NCBI RefSeq assembly: GCF_964340395.1
Contig: NC_135560.1
Coordinates: 15,082,598-15,146,597, forward strand
Length of the DNA stretch: 64,000 nt
Direction: 5' to 3'
Origin: Glandiceps talaboti
Lineage: Eukaryota > Hemichordata > Enteropneusta > Spengelidae
The position numbers and the translations under genes were made by a program. Numbering within the stretch: the stretch's first letter is position 1; each line of letters begins with the position of its first letter. The notes beneath the pieces are model-generated. The model searched no databases. It was not told the origin of the DNA and saw only the letters and a list, made by a program, of their open reading frames with translations. Below, in pieces: positions 14,757 to 27,600 of this stretch.

Positions 14757-15447
14757 TGTTTTTAAATATAATTTAACATAGAGTATGTCAGTTATAACTA
14801 TTTAGTCATTACATCCCATTACTATGAAATCTTCGTATTCTACAGAATGTAATGAATTTCTTTCAAACAAGCCTTCAAGCTCAGCTACAAGTATGCCATA
14901 TTAATGGGACATTTATTTTGCAGCTTCATCATTAGATATTTCAATTTGTAACAAGAAATTTACTTTGTATAGCTTACTGGAAATATCTACAGTGACCGAT
15001 TGTTGTAGAATTTTACGTTGATAAATAAAATCATATACTCGTTAAACTGACATATACATATATGCCTGTTGTGTATAATATCGTCCATTTCTCAAATGTT
15101 TAAAACAAACCTTATCCTTTAAGTATGTTGCACTTAAATACATATCATTGAAATCTAATTCAGTCACGAAAATTCGTTTTATGAAAAATAAGCGAAAATT
15201 AAATCGATAAATCAGTGAGCCATAATACCGATCATTCTTACCATCATTCGCTGTAGTTCGAAAAATAAGTAGGTTCAATACTGCACTTTAGATAGCATAA
15301 ACTTGATTTTAATATTAAAAGGACTTTTAATTTAACGACTGCTGTGGGTTTGTTTTCAGTTTACGTTAACCGTAAACTTTAAATGTTTCCAATGATCGGT
15401 GATAAAATGCCTCACTGGTCTAAAGCCTAAAGGTGCCAATTAGCAAG

Positions 15448-15515
15448 TTTGCATGGGAGTAGTCCGAAAACAGCAACATTTTGTTATGTGTCTCATAAAA
15501 GATGTTGTCTCATCA
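15448..15515 (+). repeat. 68-bp direct repeat, copy 2
   Basis: Second copy, 759 bases downstream in the same orientation. Sequence outside the 68 bases is unrelated, so it is not a simple tandem duplication. It may be two insertions of one short element, or the ends of an element about 0.8 kb long. Confidence 0.9.
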
Positions 15516-16665
15516 AGTGTCTCAAATTTAATAAAGTCTTCCAACATTGGACATAAAGCGCTAACAGTGTAATAAATTTGTGACTATTTATGTTTCTCCA
15601 ATCATAAGAAGACAAGCTAACATTAATGCGGCAACAGAGTTTTGCTATCCTAAGGGTGGAATTCATGTGTGTATCGCGCTTGTGAGATTGTTATTAAAAG
15701 TTCGGTGGTCATAAATCATAGGTGGACTTTGCAAAACCGTTACATTGTTGTTAAAAATATAACCTGTCTGGGTTTTTCATTTCTTCGAAGTATGTGTTAT
15801 AATACTAGTACATACACTCTGAGAAGTTCCACGCAATATTATGCTCATCCATTATGCAAATGAGTCAAAGATGAAATACTTGAATTGTACTTTTAGAGGC
15901 TAACACAGTGATACATAATTATGGTTTCCAAGTCGTAGGGCAAATGTTCGTAATTATTTTGGTATGACCATTCCCCACGTGGACCCATAAATATTTGTAG
16001 TATTGTGAATAGCAAAGTAAAAAGATACTTTTTCCTTTGTCTATGATCTAGCGTAGATAAAAACGTGTAACAGCAGTAGACAGTAGACACTACCTGTGAT
16101 ATGATATTATTAAATCGCTGTCGAAATGTGAAAATATTGAAAAAGAAGCATACTAACTCTTCACTTAAACCAATAAAGTGCTAATGCGGCATTCTCTTCT
16201 CGACTTGGGTGTAAAATTGTGTTTAGCCTATATAATGCAACGATTTACCTGCACGAGAAAACCCCAAAGTAGATAAGACGATGTTATTAATACCCAGCGG
16301 AAAGAATGAAAAGCCTAACTAAACTAATTTAGCCGATTGGAGTGCTATGAATTCAGTCTTAGTACTACTTCGTAACATATACCTATACTTTTTTTTACGT
16401 TCTGATTTTATAGATATATGCGTTATACTCTTATAAGAGCTCGACGATATGTAGTATCATGTGCTTTTACATCAGGAAAATGAAATGTACTTTTTATAAT
16501 AAAGATTAAACATTGCATTGGATACATGTTTGAGTAAAGGACATATACTATTTTAGTAAACTTAGTGTACATCTCAGAAGTGAAAATCCTAAACGTTTGC
16601 TCTGGCTTTGTTCATGAAAACTCATTCTCATTTTCAGGGTACTCAGACACTTTTTTTAGGTCGAA

Positions 16666-17190
16666 TTGATATTTAAAAAATAATAAGCCATTTAAGAATC
16701 AAACATGGCAGTCCCAAATTCTTTCCATTGTGTGTCAGCACTCTGTTCTGCCTTGATATGGAATAACTCTTGATTTCACACAACTATCAACTGTGATTAT
16801 TGTATATATGACAGTGAACAAGTTGAGTTTATACAGTTTGTTTGGGCGTTTAATTGATATATCAAAAAGTAAGCTATTTAAGAATCGAACATGGCAGTCA
16901 AATACTGTGTTAACTTTGGGGGGAAAGAATAATTGCCTGCCAATTTCCATGAACAGTATACTTTGAACCCCCAAATTCTGTTATTTTTTTCGACTGGCCA
17001 AGGAAGAAGCTTTCCATAAGGTAATTGTTGGAGAGACTTTATGAGCTTGTACATCAGCACTCTTTTCTGCCTTAACATGGAATGACTCTTGATTTCACAC
17101 AACTACCAAGTGTGATTATTGTATATATGACAGCATGGCACTCGGCTTAAATGTGAACAAGTTGAGTTTATACAGTTTTTTGGGCGTAAT
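16666..17190 (+). repeat. Two-unit tandem duplication with an insertion in unit 2
   Basis: Unit 1 (about 16666-16854) and unit 2 (about 16855-17190) share, in order: AATTGATAT/ATTGATAT; AGCCATTTAAGAATC/AGCTATTTAAGAATC with CATGGCAGTC; CAGCACTCT.TTCTGCCTT; ACTCTTGATTTCACACAACTA; GTGATTATTGTATATATGACAG; GTGAACAAGTTGAGTTTATA. Unit 2 has about 130 extra bases after CATGGCAGTC and about 18 after ATGACAG. Confidence 0.85.
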
Positions 17191-20100
17191 ATTTGCTCCA
17201 TATTTAAAAGATACTACACAGCATTCTACTTATTGAAGTATACTTAATCATCACTTGCACTAGTCTGAACTCAAACCTAGTACTAAGATACCACTAATAT
17301 AAATAGTCCTTTGACGTAGTTTATTATACATGGAAAATTGTTGAGGAAATCCCTACTATGCAATCAACTGTTCTAACAATGCCAGACGACATTTGCAAAG
17401 GCATGTATCGACATAAATGCCATACTAGAATTGTCTAATCGAGGTGGGTTTATGCAAGTATTTTCATTTGAGCAAAAAGCTCATACATAAACCCGGCGCT
17501 TCTGACATTTTAACTATACGAGGTTCCTGGAAATGCATCACAAACTAAAATAAAAGTGGGATATTAAGATTAGAAATGTCTTCCCGTTAATAATCAAGAT
17601 GAGTGTAGTAGAAGGTGGAGCTTTGTGTTCAAAAGATTTGAAGAAAGAAAAATAAGCTTTTGTTGCTTTTCTTCCTAAATACATGTTTAATGCAAAAGAA
17701 GTATAACACTGTATACTGTGAATTAGCACAAAAATATAAATCTTACGGTAGACTTCTGATACAGAAATTGAGAAATTAAAATAATAATATATTTAATCAG
17801 ACTTTGTTACTACACTGTTTGCTGGCAGTGTATTCAGGGAAATATCGCATGTCTTCAATCTGTCATTCCATCATATGGTTCCAACCGTGTGACTCTAGCA
17901 TTGGGTATGTCATACAAATCAACTCACGTTTCCTGCTATGCCTTTGCACTTTAAATCCACCAATATCAATAAACCACGACTAGCTACTAAGTATGTGAAC
18001 ACATTACAAATCTGGCAATATGACTAAAAACACATTGCCACGCCGACATTACTATACCCATTTTGAATAGGTCTAACAACCCTGTGTGTTGATAGTCGAT
18101 CAAAACAATAATCCTAATTGTTTAGACGTCACGCAATATAGATATTGATATGTATTGTCCATTCAATGCATATATGCTTAAGGTCAAGTAAGGATTGAAT
18201 TGGTGGCTATTGTTTCATTTAAATGGACTACTCAGTCAAAATGGAACATGCATCAACTAGTGAGATTTACAGCAATGCGATCATTATGTGTACTCAGGTA
18301 CTTAAATGGCACTTTAACTTTACAACCGCTTAATGTACGTACGGTTAATAAAAAAGTATGCATATTGTTGAAAAGACAATAGTAAATGGATTTCGGTTAA
18401 TGGTGTTCAGTGCATTTACATTCTTTTTGCATAAGGCTTATCAAGGTTCATAGTTAAATTCAAAGGAATGGATGAAACCAAAGGTAGAGATAAAGGTATC
18501 CAATGAATATGCGCATCATGATCTTACCATTTAATCTTGTATTTGAATCCGTAGCTTATTGCATATGGGAACAAATGTCAAATTTTGCAAACCCCTGACA
18601 AGATTGGAATCCAATACATAAAATGTAAAGTTAAAACGGAGAGTTACTTAGAGTCAGACCTTATGTGATTTATGTCCCAGTTGGGGACATATTTATACAG
18701 AAATATATATGCGTATATATAGAAGTGTTGATATGCTGAACAGATATCATAATTGAACGTCTCAATATGATTAACCATGTAGACTTAAAAGTAAACCCAG
18801 TCAAATATTTCCCGATATGTTGCATATAAATAAATCCATGTAGTAATTTGTTCAAAAGATTGCATTGATGTGTAATGTCAAGGAAACATCTTACAATATA
18901 CATGAACTTAAGGACACTGTCATTACTGTCATATTTGCAGCATTGATTATACATAGTTTCTCAGTAAGACAAAGATTACAACGTTTTGTCTCATTTGTGT
19001 AAGCAGCCGTTTGTGTGATGATATTCGTAGGATGTTTACCAAAACGTAACCATTTCTTGCTATTACTATCGAACAAATGTGATAGATAGATGGATAGATA
19101 GATAGACACAAGTATAACATAATCTTCCCCCACAGAAGGTAAATATAGAATGACATTTGCTATAATGGTTGTGCATTTCTTGTTTCTGTAAAAGGTTTGA
19201 TGCTAGGCTGCCGATACCCTCTGTGATCCTGCTACATACATGTATACTTAACATTTTGAAATGTTATCTTTCCAGTCTTCGTATGACGTATCTATGCAGG
19301 CTAAATTTGTCATGTGAAACGTTATATGTGAAAACCTTGTACCTAGAACTGTGTGATGCCTTGTTTTCATCAAGGGATATATCAAAAATAAGCTATTCCA
19401 TAGGTAGATCTTTTGTAACAGGAGAATCAGATTTCACCTACCGTTTGACAAGGCGGAATTCAACCATGAGGAACATATGTTCCAGCTGAATCTATCTGCT
19501 AATATAACACAGAATTGATATTTTACTTTCTGGAATGTTTCCTTGTCTATGACATATTCATTTAGTAACCAAAGATCGCAAAGTAGGCCAAGTTAACAAA
19601 ACTTTGCTTTCACGTCATTCCACCACTAAACGATCACGACGGTCGGTGACATCAAACGAATGGTTTGATGTGGTGAGTGTTGTCGAGTGTATCACGATTA
19701 CACCGAGTTGAAACCGCGGTCTTAGTTAGACAAAATTTGCTATTGGAACTACATTGAAAAGATCAATCCAGCGCCCACATCTAAATCTCTGTCTAGGTAG
19801 TTAACGGTTTATTAAATCGCGAAAATTGGGCAATTTTATTCAGCTAAGCACATGAGATGCTGAATGTAGCCCAAACATTTAACGGCGCCTGAGACGATTA
19901 GAATGGAAAAAAAATGAGCGGAGACTACAAATGATTATCCAATGATGAACAGCTGTTATAGCAAATTTTACATTTGTTAGAAATCTTCAATGTTATTCGA
20001 TAACTGGTGCAATTATCGCTTAGTGTCAGCAATTTTTTTTCGAATGCGAAGTGGTCGTGATCTTTGCTGAGAGTTAGTTTGGCTATAATGCAAAGGCATA

Positions 20101-20666
20101 TTTACGTGGCACGTTATCTCCCATTAAAGATTTCAATCTGTCAACCTCATGGTATGTAAAATAATTCCATGCAATTACATGATATTCCGTTCAAAAATAA
20201 CATTCATTCACATATAGAAATGTCTTCGAATATCTCATGTTTTACAACAAAACGTAGCAAAATAAACATTCTTAAATACTTGCTAGGTCCATAATAATGT
20301 ATCGATAATTCATCCAACAACTTGCATTATTTTTAAATGTCAGGATTCACTAAAGTTAATATGTGAAACAAACTAACAGTCGATAGTATTACTGAATTTC
20401 TTACACATTTGAAACTATAAGTAATGGACAGCAAACATCATCTGCATAATTTACATATTAAAAGCGATCAATCAAAGGAATTTGATATTAAAGGGAAACA
20501 TTACTCAAATAACAAAGTGACTTGCATTGATTGGGAAGGTGTTTGACTATTGATTTGAATCATCACTTATTGTGTTCACTTGTCATCTGTGCAACTTTTA
20601 AAATAAATTTGAAATTCCTATTTTGCGAGTTCATGTGTATCTGATTCAGCATATTGCCCATTTTAG
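17191..20666. other. Gene-free stretch
   Basis: No supported gene. A short GATA/GATG run lies at about 19082-19107. A 9-bp-stem hairpin ACATCAAAC/GTTTGATGT is at 19649-19671 in a CpG-richer patch. Confidence 0.5.
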
Positions 20667-20766
20667 GTGCTTTCCCATGGTCAAACTGAAAATGCATAAC
20701 GTCATACCCCCTAAACTTGAATTTGACATTGCCAAGCAATAGCGTACAGTGGTGATTTCGGTTTAG

Positions 20767-21072
20767 AGCATTGAACCGGAATGCTCAAAAAGTGAAGAAA
20801 GCAACATGAACAGCTCTTTAAACCTGGAAGAGAGTGACCCAGAGGATTCGAATACCGACTGCGCTGTCGCGACAATACAAGCACAACTAGTGAGTGAGAG
20901 CAAGATGAAATTTGGTATTGATAGTAGCTATAGTGACTGCCATCGCACGGGCTCCTTGAAGGAACGGCAATGTTGTCGGCAGTGTGATTTTCTAGGAGAT
21001 CCTGTTGATGACAACGTACGAGTAACACACAATGGCGATTTCTACATTGTTTGTCTTCATGTGTTGGTCTAG
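20767..21072 (+). pseudogene. Candidate terminal exon or decayed gene end, acidic Ser-rich peptide
   Basis: A 101-codon frame, more GC- and CpG-rich than its surroundings. It encodes an acidic, Ser-rich, low-complexity segment (LEESDPEDSNTD) then a Cys-containing part and the end GDFYIVCLHVLV. AATAAA at 21102-21107 runs into an A-rich stretch 30 bases after the stop. The same frame continues upstream to an ATG at 20677 (with IPPKLEFDIAKQ) but is interrupted by TAG at 20740 and 20764, so either an acceptor (TTTAG ending 20766) starts the exon here or this is a pseudogene. The look is that of a cytoplasmic receptor tail with Tyr motifs; that is inference only. The opposite strand is open for 197 codons over the same bases, which I regard as a shadow. 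Confidence 0.35.
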
Positions 21073-21388
21073 AAACTGAATTTGTCAAACTGAAGTCTAG
21101 TAATAAAAAAAAGAAGATGCTACCGTAACACAGGATTGAGTGAACAACAAAACATGATGAACATATAGGTCGGGGTGTGTTCTTCATGTGTTGAAATGTT
21201 TTATATCGGACATATTTGTGAAGCCTATCATGAATAGTTTTGAATTGTAATATATTGCAAATTCCTTGAGTTGTCATTGTAGTTCCACATCGTGTGCAGT
21301 TCACGTCCTGTACATTGTACTAGACAATCTCGATCCCCGAATACACAATTGACATTACAACTATTTTTCCTCAATACAATTATCAAAA

Positions 21389-21509
21389 ATACATACATAC
21401 ATACATACATACATACATACATACATACATACATACATACACACACACACATACATACATACATACATACATACATACATACATACATACATACATACAT
21501 ACATACATA
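21389..21509. repeat. (CATA)n array with internal (CA)n
   Basis: About 120 bases of CATA units interrupted by a short CACACACACA. Confidence 0.97.
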
Positions 21510-21649
21510 GTCTATCTGAATCTAACCTAGGCCTAGGATATCAATATTTTAGTCAGTCTCGATATTTATTTGAAAAAGAATGACTGTTTTAATGCAAATG
21601 GTGTTCCGTTTGGATTACTCCCACATGTTAATAGAGTACTATTATCTTT

Positions 21650-22250
21650 TTTAGCTCCGCAGTCAGCGACAGCTGACAGAGCTTAAGATTTTTAGGCTGA
21701 TTTTCCAGTGGTGTCTGTCGTCCATCTGTCAACTTGTTTCTATTTTCATCTTCGGATATTTTCATCTTCTTCTCAAATACTACTCGTCAGATTGCTTTGA
21801 TATATGGCATTTGCTGCGCAGAAGGTAGCTTTATACTCAAATCTGTTAATTTCAAGTCAACACACATTTTTTTGTATTTGTGATGATTTTCTCATGTAAT
21901 TAAAGAAAATTAAATATGTTAACGAGCATTGTGACCGATGCCATATTGGAAATCAGTCCACAAGTAAATTGCCACTTTTCTAAAGAAACCATTGAGAGCA
22001 AACAAGCAATCTAATATGCTATACGTAGTCTGAATTCTATGCATCATGCTCCCAAGTGTTTGTTCAAAACAAGGCTGCAGACTTCAAATCCAAAGTCTGC
22101 ACCCTTGTCTACAGAATGGTACATCCCAGTAGGTATTCCAAATACTCTGACAAAGTTGCCTAGCCTGAAAGTGTACGCTGTCACTGTAGGCGGCGTCAGT
22201 CATCAATAAAGACAATAATAATCATTCTAAATGACCTCATTTTGAAAGGG
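21650..22250. mobile_element. Probable dispersed non-autonomous repeat beginning with a hairpin
   Basis: Starts with AGCTCCGCAGTCAGC ... GCTGACAGAGCT, an imperfect hairpin, and continues with GTGTCTGTCGTCCATCTGTC. The last phrase resembles the GTCCGTCGTCCGTC block seen at the head of a widespread invertebrate repeat (from memory). The end is not defined. Confidence 0.35.
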
Positions 22251-25200
22251 AAAGTTCTTTGTGGTTCATTTCTGGAGTTTTGATTTCATATGATCAATAT
22301 TGGTGGCAAAATCGCCAAGTCAACATTACTGATCTGCGGTAATGTGGTGGCAGCCATGTTTTCACTTAAAGTAAAACATATACGGAAAAAAAATAACCAT
22401 GAGATTGTAGTCCAGACCTTCGTTTTAATTTTTCGTTAAAAACTCGCAATATGAGGTCATTTCGCTGGGTTTTTGTTTTTAAAACAACATTGTAATGGTG
22501 AAAGATTGTAAATTTTCAACCACTAACGATAAAAAGTAGTATTTTGTGATGTCTTCTACACAATAATGGTGACAGATAGGAGACGGTAGATGGTTTCGCT
22601 TGACATACCATTGGAAGACGCTAGTGCTCTGATCTGTCAATGGGATCGAACATTTTTCAGACAAGACCTTTTCAGTTATGATTAGCGAAATATTTATAGT
22701 AAGTCTACAAGTCCGATTTACACAATGTATTTTTGCCATGTCACAGTAAGTTATGAGTAGAACACGACGTCTAAATTTGGTCCTGCTAGCATACGAAATG
22801 TGTGCACCGTCTGCAAGCAGGACTAGACTAAATTAAAATATCAGACGATGTTATAATTTATGTCTACTACATGTTGAATGTTGTCGACAGTTACGGACAG
22901 TGTTTTCGGTTAAATTTGTTAGGAAATTGAAATTCGAATTGCATCAACAATATTTCAGATCCCTAGTTCAATTCATTCATCATGACAAATTTTCAGGGTT
23001 AAAGCTGTAAGAAACTGGAATTATTTATAGCCAAACTCAAAAATCATTTTTGTGATATTTTTGTGCATTTCCCAGTCATTAATTTACTGAGATTTTACGT
23101 AATTTTCCTAAAATTAGATCTTTGGTAACAAATGGTGACTATAATATAAAAGTACAATATTCTACCAACTTTTTGTGTGAAATGTGTTTTATAGTGAGTC
23201 ATCATATGAAAGCACTAATCACTTTATTGAATTGTATTGCTAAAATAAAACTGCATAGTGAAGAGTAGACTGTCGCAGTTCCTATCAGTACGCATTAGTA
23301 TTCAGTGCTACAGAGCGATGCAACGACTTTGTTTTAGATGAAACGTAGCAAAAAAGGCACGAACGACTGTCGACAGTCTAAGTGAAGAGCTGAACAACAG
23401 AACCACTTCTACACGTTACCCAAAAAAAATCGCAGACATTCTGACGGATAGGTCACTTGTTTTTTGCTCGAGGGGTTTTGCTTTTAGCAGTCGGAACACG
23501 TACTGAAACATCATACAGTATTGAGGTATCGATTCACATTTCTTAATGATATGTATAAATACAGTTCGTATAAAACTAAAAATAATGAAATATTTTGAAA
23601 TTATTCTGAGCATAATACATTAGTACAGTGCGTGTCTCTCCCAAAACAGGAACGAATGTAATGTAAACACCGATACATGAAATAATTACAGTGTGTGAAT
23701 AGGTTCAATGTTCAATCTACTACCCAATAGTAAAGTCTGGAAACTAGTCAACGTATGAGTTGTAAGAAATACTTTAACATTACATAATCCTTATTAGAGA
23801 ACACAGTACCAATCGTGTATACGCTCGACTTTGCTTGAATGGAGCTACGGACAGTATCATGCTCGTTCAAATGTGTGAATACATTGTAACCAATACTTGT
23901 TACTCTAAAGCTGATATATTCCAAAATCATGAGCACAATGCATATGTACGTGTGCATGGACTTTAAGCCGATTTAAAACTTAAAGCTCATGGGCACGAGA
24001 CAAATATCCAACAGGCGCATCATATGTAACAATATACATTTACATAGTGTATGACTGCGCACACTTCCTACGATATCACACAACGCTTGAAGTTGATATA
24101 TGTAGGTACACTATCTTTTAACATGCTCATTTTGTGAAATATTTGATAGAAATGGTGATATGAGACAAATTGTTTCGTTTTCACTTTTAGCATTGACAAT
24201 ACAGGTCAAGGTCAAGTAGACTATTCCAAACAGAAAGATCGCACATAATTGAACAAGTACATGTATAGGCACTTAAATCAAGCCTATGCGTACTGATGTT
24301 ACATTGGTTTTGTTGAAAGTATGGCCGCTAATTTTTTAAGTTTAATTTGATACGTATGTACACCACCATCAATGAAGACCACATGTCAAATTTATTGGAA
24401 TAACTCATCTCTGTGGAAGCTATGAAGCAATCAGTCACCCCTCACCATCACGAAGCATTTGTAGCATGCAAAAAATGAGTTGAATTTGACTTTAAAATGT
24501 GAGATCATTGTCTAATAAGTTATTCTGGTTGGGAAGACTGTACCTGACATACAGACCCGCGCCCTATGTTATTATTATATATTGTAGTACTTCTTGGGTT
24601 GTTGCAAAACTAATATATTTTGTTTATCCCCGGCCACTTGACTGTCATTTCGGTTAACTTCAGAACAGTTTTTTCACAGAAATAGGTCGGTGCATGGTAG
24701 TTATCTGGCTATGCATGACAGACCACTGATAGGGCAAATTTTGGGCTGAAGAGTTAATCATTATTTGAGAACAGTGTATCAGGAATGTAGACAGTAATGT
24801 CAAATCATAGGCTTACCATATCCATGTCTATACTTACAGTATTACGTTTAGCTTTGTGAAAGGTTTTCTAGAGGTCTGTAGCTGATCAAGTTATCAGACA
24901 AACTTCCGGGTGAAAAGCAGAGAGGCGACGTTTGGAATATTCACAGTACATGGCTTTATCTTTTGAGATACCTATTGATTCAGATTCCAGTCATCAGGGT
25001 ACGTAACTTAGTATCAGCAGCATTTGATAAAATGATTCCTTAGACATGTAGCAATAGTTTGCCTTTTTGCAGTGAAGAATTTACAAGGATGTTGTACATA
25101 TTTAATGTTTAAAATTCAGTGTACTGCAACCATCATGTCGACGTATTCTGAAGAGAACACACGTTATAAGCAGCGATCGAAGAATTACCGGTTTTGCCTA

Positions 25201-25556
25201 TGACTATAAGCTACTATACTACTTAACACGAAGGTTCCTTTTAAGTTAACGTTGTCGCTATCGCAATCTTACCTTCTAATCTCGTTAATTCAGCTTGATG
25301 TTAGCACTAAAAGCTCTGATATTTAATTGAAGTATATCAAACACTAACACATATATTTTAATGATAAGCCAGCAAAGTAAATCAGAAATCCGCTCTCCGA
25401 GTTTAAACTTTATTTAGTAGCGGCCGTTGATATTTTACAGTGTCCGTTGAATTTCTTCCTTCTATATTGTCTCGTGCATGTTCTCGTCTTTAGATAAATG
25501 TATGGTCATCGACAGCTGAAAATATCACCAAAAGCTTTCAAAAGAACAAGCAAACA
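22251..25556. other. Gene-free stretch
   Basis: No supported gene. At 24955-25002 a short ATG frame (MALSFEIPIDSDSSHQ) ends in CAGG|GTACGT, a donor whose phase (1) would fit the exon at 26343. That link is speculative. Confidence 0.35.
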
Positions 25557-25615
25557 CACACACAGAGACAGCCGAACAAACAAACAAACAAACAAACAAA
25601 AACGAGCAAACAAAC

Positions 25616-25661
<46 letters not shown>
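25557..25661. repeat. (CAAA)n-(CA)n-(CG)n compound microsatellite
   Basis: AACAAACAAACA units, then CACACACGCGCGCG, then a pure (CA)n. Confidence 0.95.
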
Positions 25662-25663
<2 letters not shown>

Positions 25664-26257
25664 AAATGACACATATCACTTGCATCGCTTTAGACTTGGT
25701 ATTGGGGAACGTTCTGGCGTTTGTTGTAATGTGTGCAATGAAAGGAAGGTTTCAGATTTGTATATTAAACAGCTGAACTATCATGTACCACGATACCAAT
25801 ACTTTCTATATAACTTGGGTCAGAATATGAAAGCTTTATTAATAATCATAAAGTAATACTTGACAAAATTAATATGTCACATAGATTGTGAGCATGTCAT
25901 TATATTGAAAAGAAAGTCATCTACACCTTTTATAGAGTTAAATATTGAATATATATAGAATTAATATAATCAAACTGATAAAACAGCTCCTGTGGTCACT
26001 AACATATATGTGATATAATTGATTACAAATTAAAATGTCAGTCAAGAAAAAGAATCGCGAAAAATACGACCATTTGATCAACCTGTAAGCAATATTTTTT
26101 GTTGCCTTTAATGGAGAATGTGCCTTGGCAGCCAATTTGCCTGAAAACCAAAGTTATGAAAATCTGTCATAATTTTGACATATGAAACCTTGTTCCATTT
26201 CCATTTAAAATAATAGAAGAAATTTTGGGTCGTGGTTTTAAAGAAAATGGTCAATAT

Positions 26258-26273
26258 CCCCCCCCCCCCCCCC
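26258..26273 (+). repeat. Poly-C run (16)
   Basis: Sixteen C in a row, 70 bases upstream of the acceptor of the 26343 exon candidate. Confidence 0.9.
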
Positions 26274-26342
26274 AGACAGTTAACACATTAATTGCTGGCA
26301 GTAGTAGTTTTTATCTCTAACCTGATTTCTTCCTTTCTTTAG

Positions 26343-26788
26343 TGAGTTTGAGCTTTCTTAAGCAAAATAACAGCATAACTTTTAATTTTTTCCAAGGCAT
26401 TATACAAAGTTATAACATCGTTCTGTCATTGTACTACAAAATAAAGGGTGGGAAATGTCAAATACAAAGGAGAGTGGCTCCTAAGATTCAGTGGATGGGT
26501 CCGTATCCATGCGAGAGCAACGAGTCAATCAATGTTGATTATGAGTATACGACGTGGATTGAAGACATTACAACCTATTTGTTGATAAACTTTGACCGTA
26601 TAAACATGCGGCGGAATTTCACTACTACCGGGTTAATGATGTTGGGCCAGAACCTTCATACACTATCGGTGTCAATGTCACAACTACTATACTGGTCAGC
26701 ATTGATGCAAAACACAGCTGCTATTGCTTCATTTTTACTGACAGTCATATGTACCCTAACTGTACTATTCTCTATTGTGACTCGCTAA
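26343..26788 (+). CDS. Candidate terminal exon of a membrane protein, unknown family
   Basis: Open for 148 codons directly behind a strong acceptor: a CTAAC branch-like motif, then TTTCTTCCTTTCTTTAG ending at 26342. The exon begins in phase 1 (two bases TG complete a codon). The peptide has sequons NES and NFT, Cys residues within GKCQ and YPCES, a mid-part rich in Tyr and Trp, and ends in a hydrophobic stretch (about residues 123-145, AAIASFLLTVICTLTVLFSI) followed only by VTR and the stop. This suggests a type I membrane or lipid-anchored ectodomain with almost no cytoplasmic tail. An AATAAA sits at 27184-27189. By chance I expect less than about one such ORF in this window. A second acceptor-like AG at about 26396 could give a shorter exon. 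I do not recognise the family. Confidence 0.45.
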
Positions 26789-27078
26789 TTGGTTGATTTC
26801 AAGTACGTTGATTTTAACCGCATGACGTCGCAAACAGAAAATCAAATAAGGTCAGAGCGCTTTGATCTTTGCAGTTTTAAATTAGATGAGAGGAGAGTAA
26901 CATGAAAGGAAGTTGTATTTAAAGAAAGTTAATTATTGACAAGTAAAATGTGGGCAAATCAAAGACAGTAAAGTAAACCTAAAGAAAGTTAAGATGCGAC
27001 ATGATAATCTAAAAAGTACCTTAAAGTTGTTAGCGTATCTAAAGAAGAAATAATTCAAAACAATCTTAAAGATTCTAG

Positions 27079-27092
27079 CCCTAACCCTAACC
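27079..27092 (+). repeat. Short interstitial telomere-like motif
   Basis: CCCTAACCCTAACC, two and a third units of the TTAGGG type on the minus strand. Confidence 0.7.
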
Positions 27093-27229
27093 TAGCCAAA
27101 TTCAACATGTTAATTTATCTATTTACTTTTTATTTAATACTTTACATCAATTTAATTTTGTAATTCGGTCAAACTGTGAAAAAAATAAACAAAGGAAGAA
27201 AGATAACCAAATAATGCGAAAGCATGATG

Positions 27230-27600
27230 AGGCCTAATAAAAACATTGTGTGGTTCCGGTTACACTCAACTTTAAAATAAGTGGGGTAGGTCGACTTTTT
27301 ATTTATTTCATTATATGTTTTTAATGTGTGAGTGTGATGTCTAGTTCATGTTTCTCATTGTTTTCCAAATGGTCCCCGTGTTATTTATTTCTTCTTATCA
27401 GATGTATAGCCACTACAGATTGGGAGAACGGTTTTATACTGTCTTTCTTAGTTGATGTCAGTTTCCATCCACTATTTCTGGCGACACTTCACACTTTTCG
27501 CGATTTTACTATTTTGTACTCATAAAAAGAGTTGAGGGTCAGCAGTGAAAATCTAAGGGTCCTGTAACCGGAACCAAACATTTTTTTCTAGGCCTAATGC
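27230..27600. mobile_element. MITE-like element with about 35-bp terminal inverted repeats
   Basis: The left end AGGCCTA then AAAAACATTGTGTGGTTCCGG, TTACA is inverted at the right end as TGTAACCGGAACCAAACA, TTTTTTTCTAGGCCTA. The perfect core is TGGTTCCGGTTACA. The interior (about 300 bases) encodes no transposase. Such TIR-only elements depend on a partner transposase elsewhere. Target-site duplication is not clear. Confidence 0.65.

Noticed and set aside
19169-19489. 106-codon plus frame
   Set aside because: Non-ATG start and random-looking composition.
20711-21304. 197-codon open frame on the minus strand
   Set aside because: It overlaps the more protein-like + frame; its peptide is Ser/Cys/His-rich with patterns expected from the antisense of an acidic frame, and it has no family resemblance.
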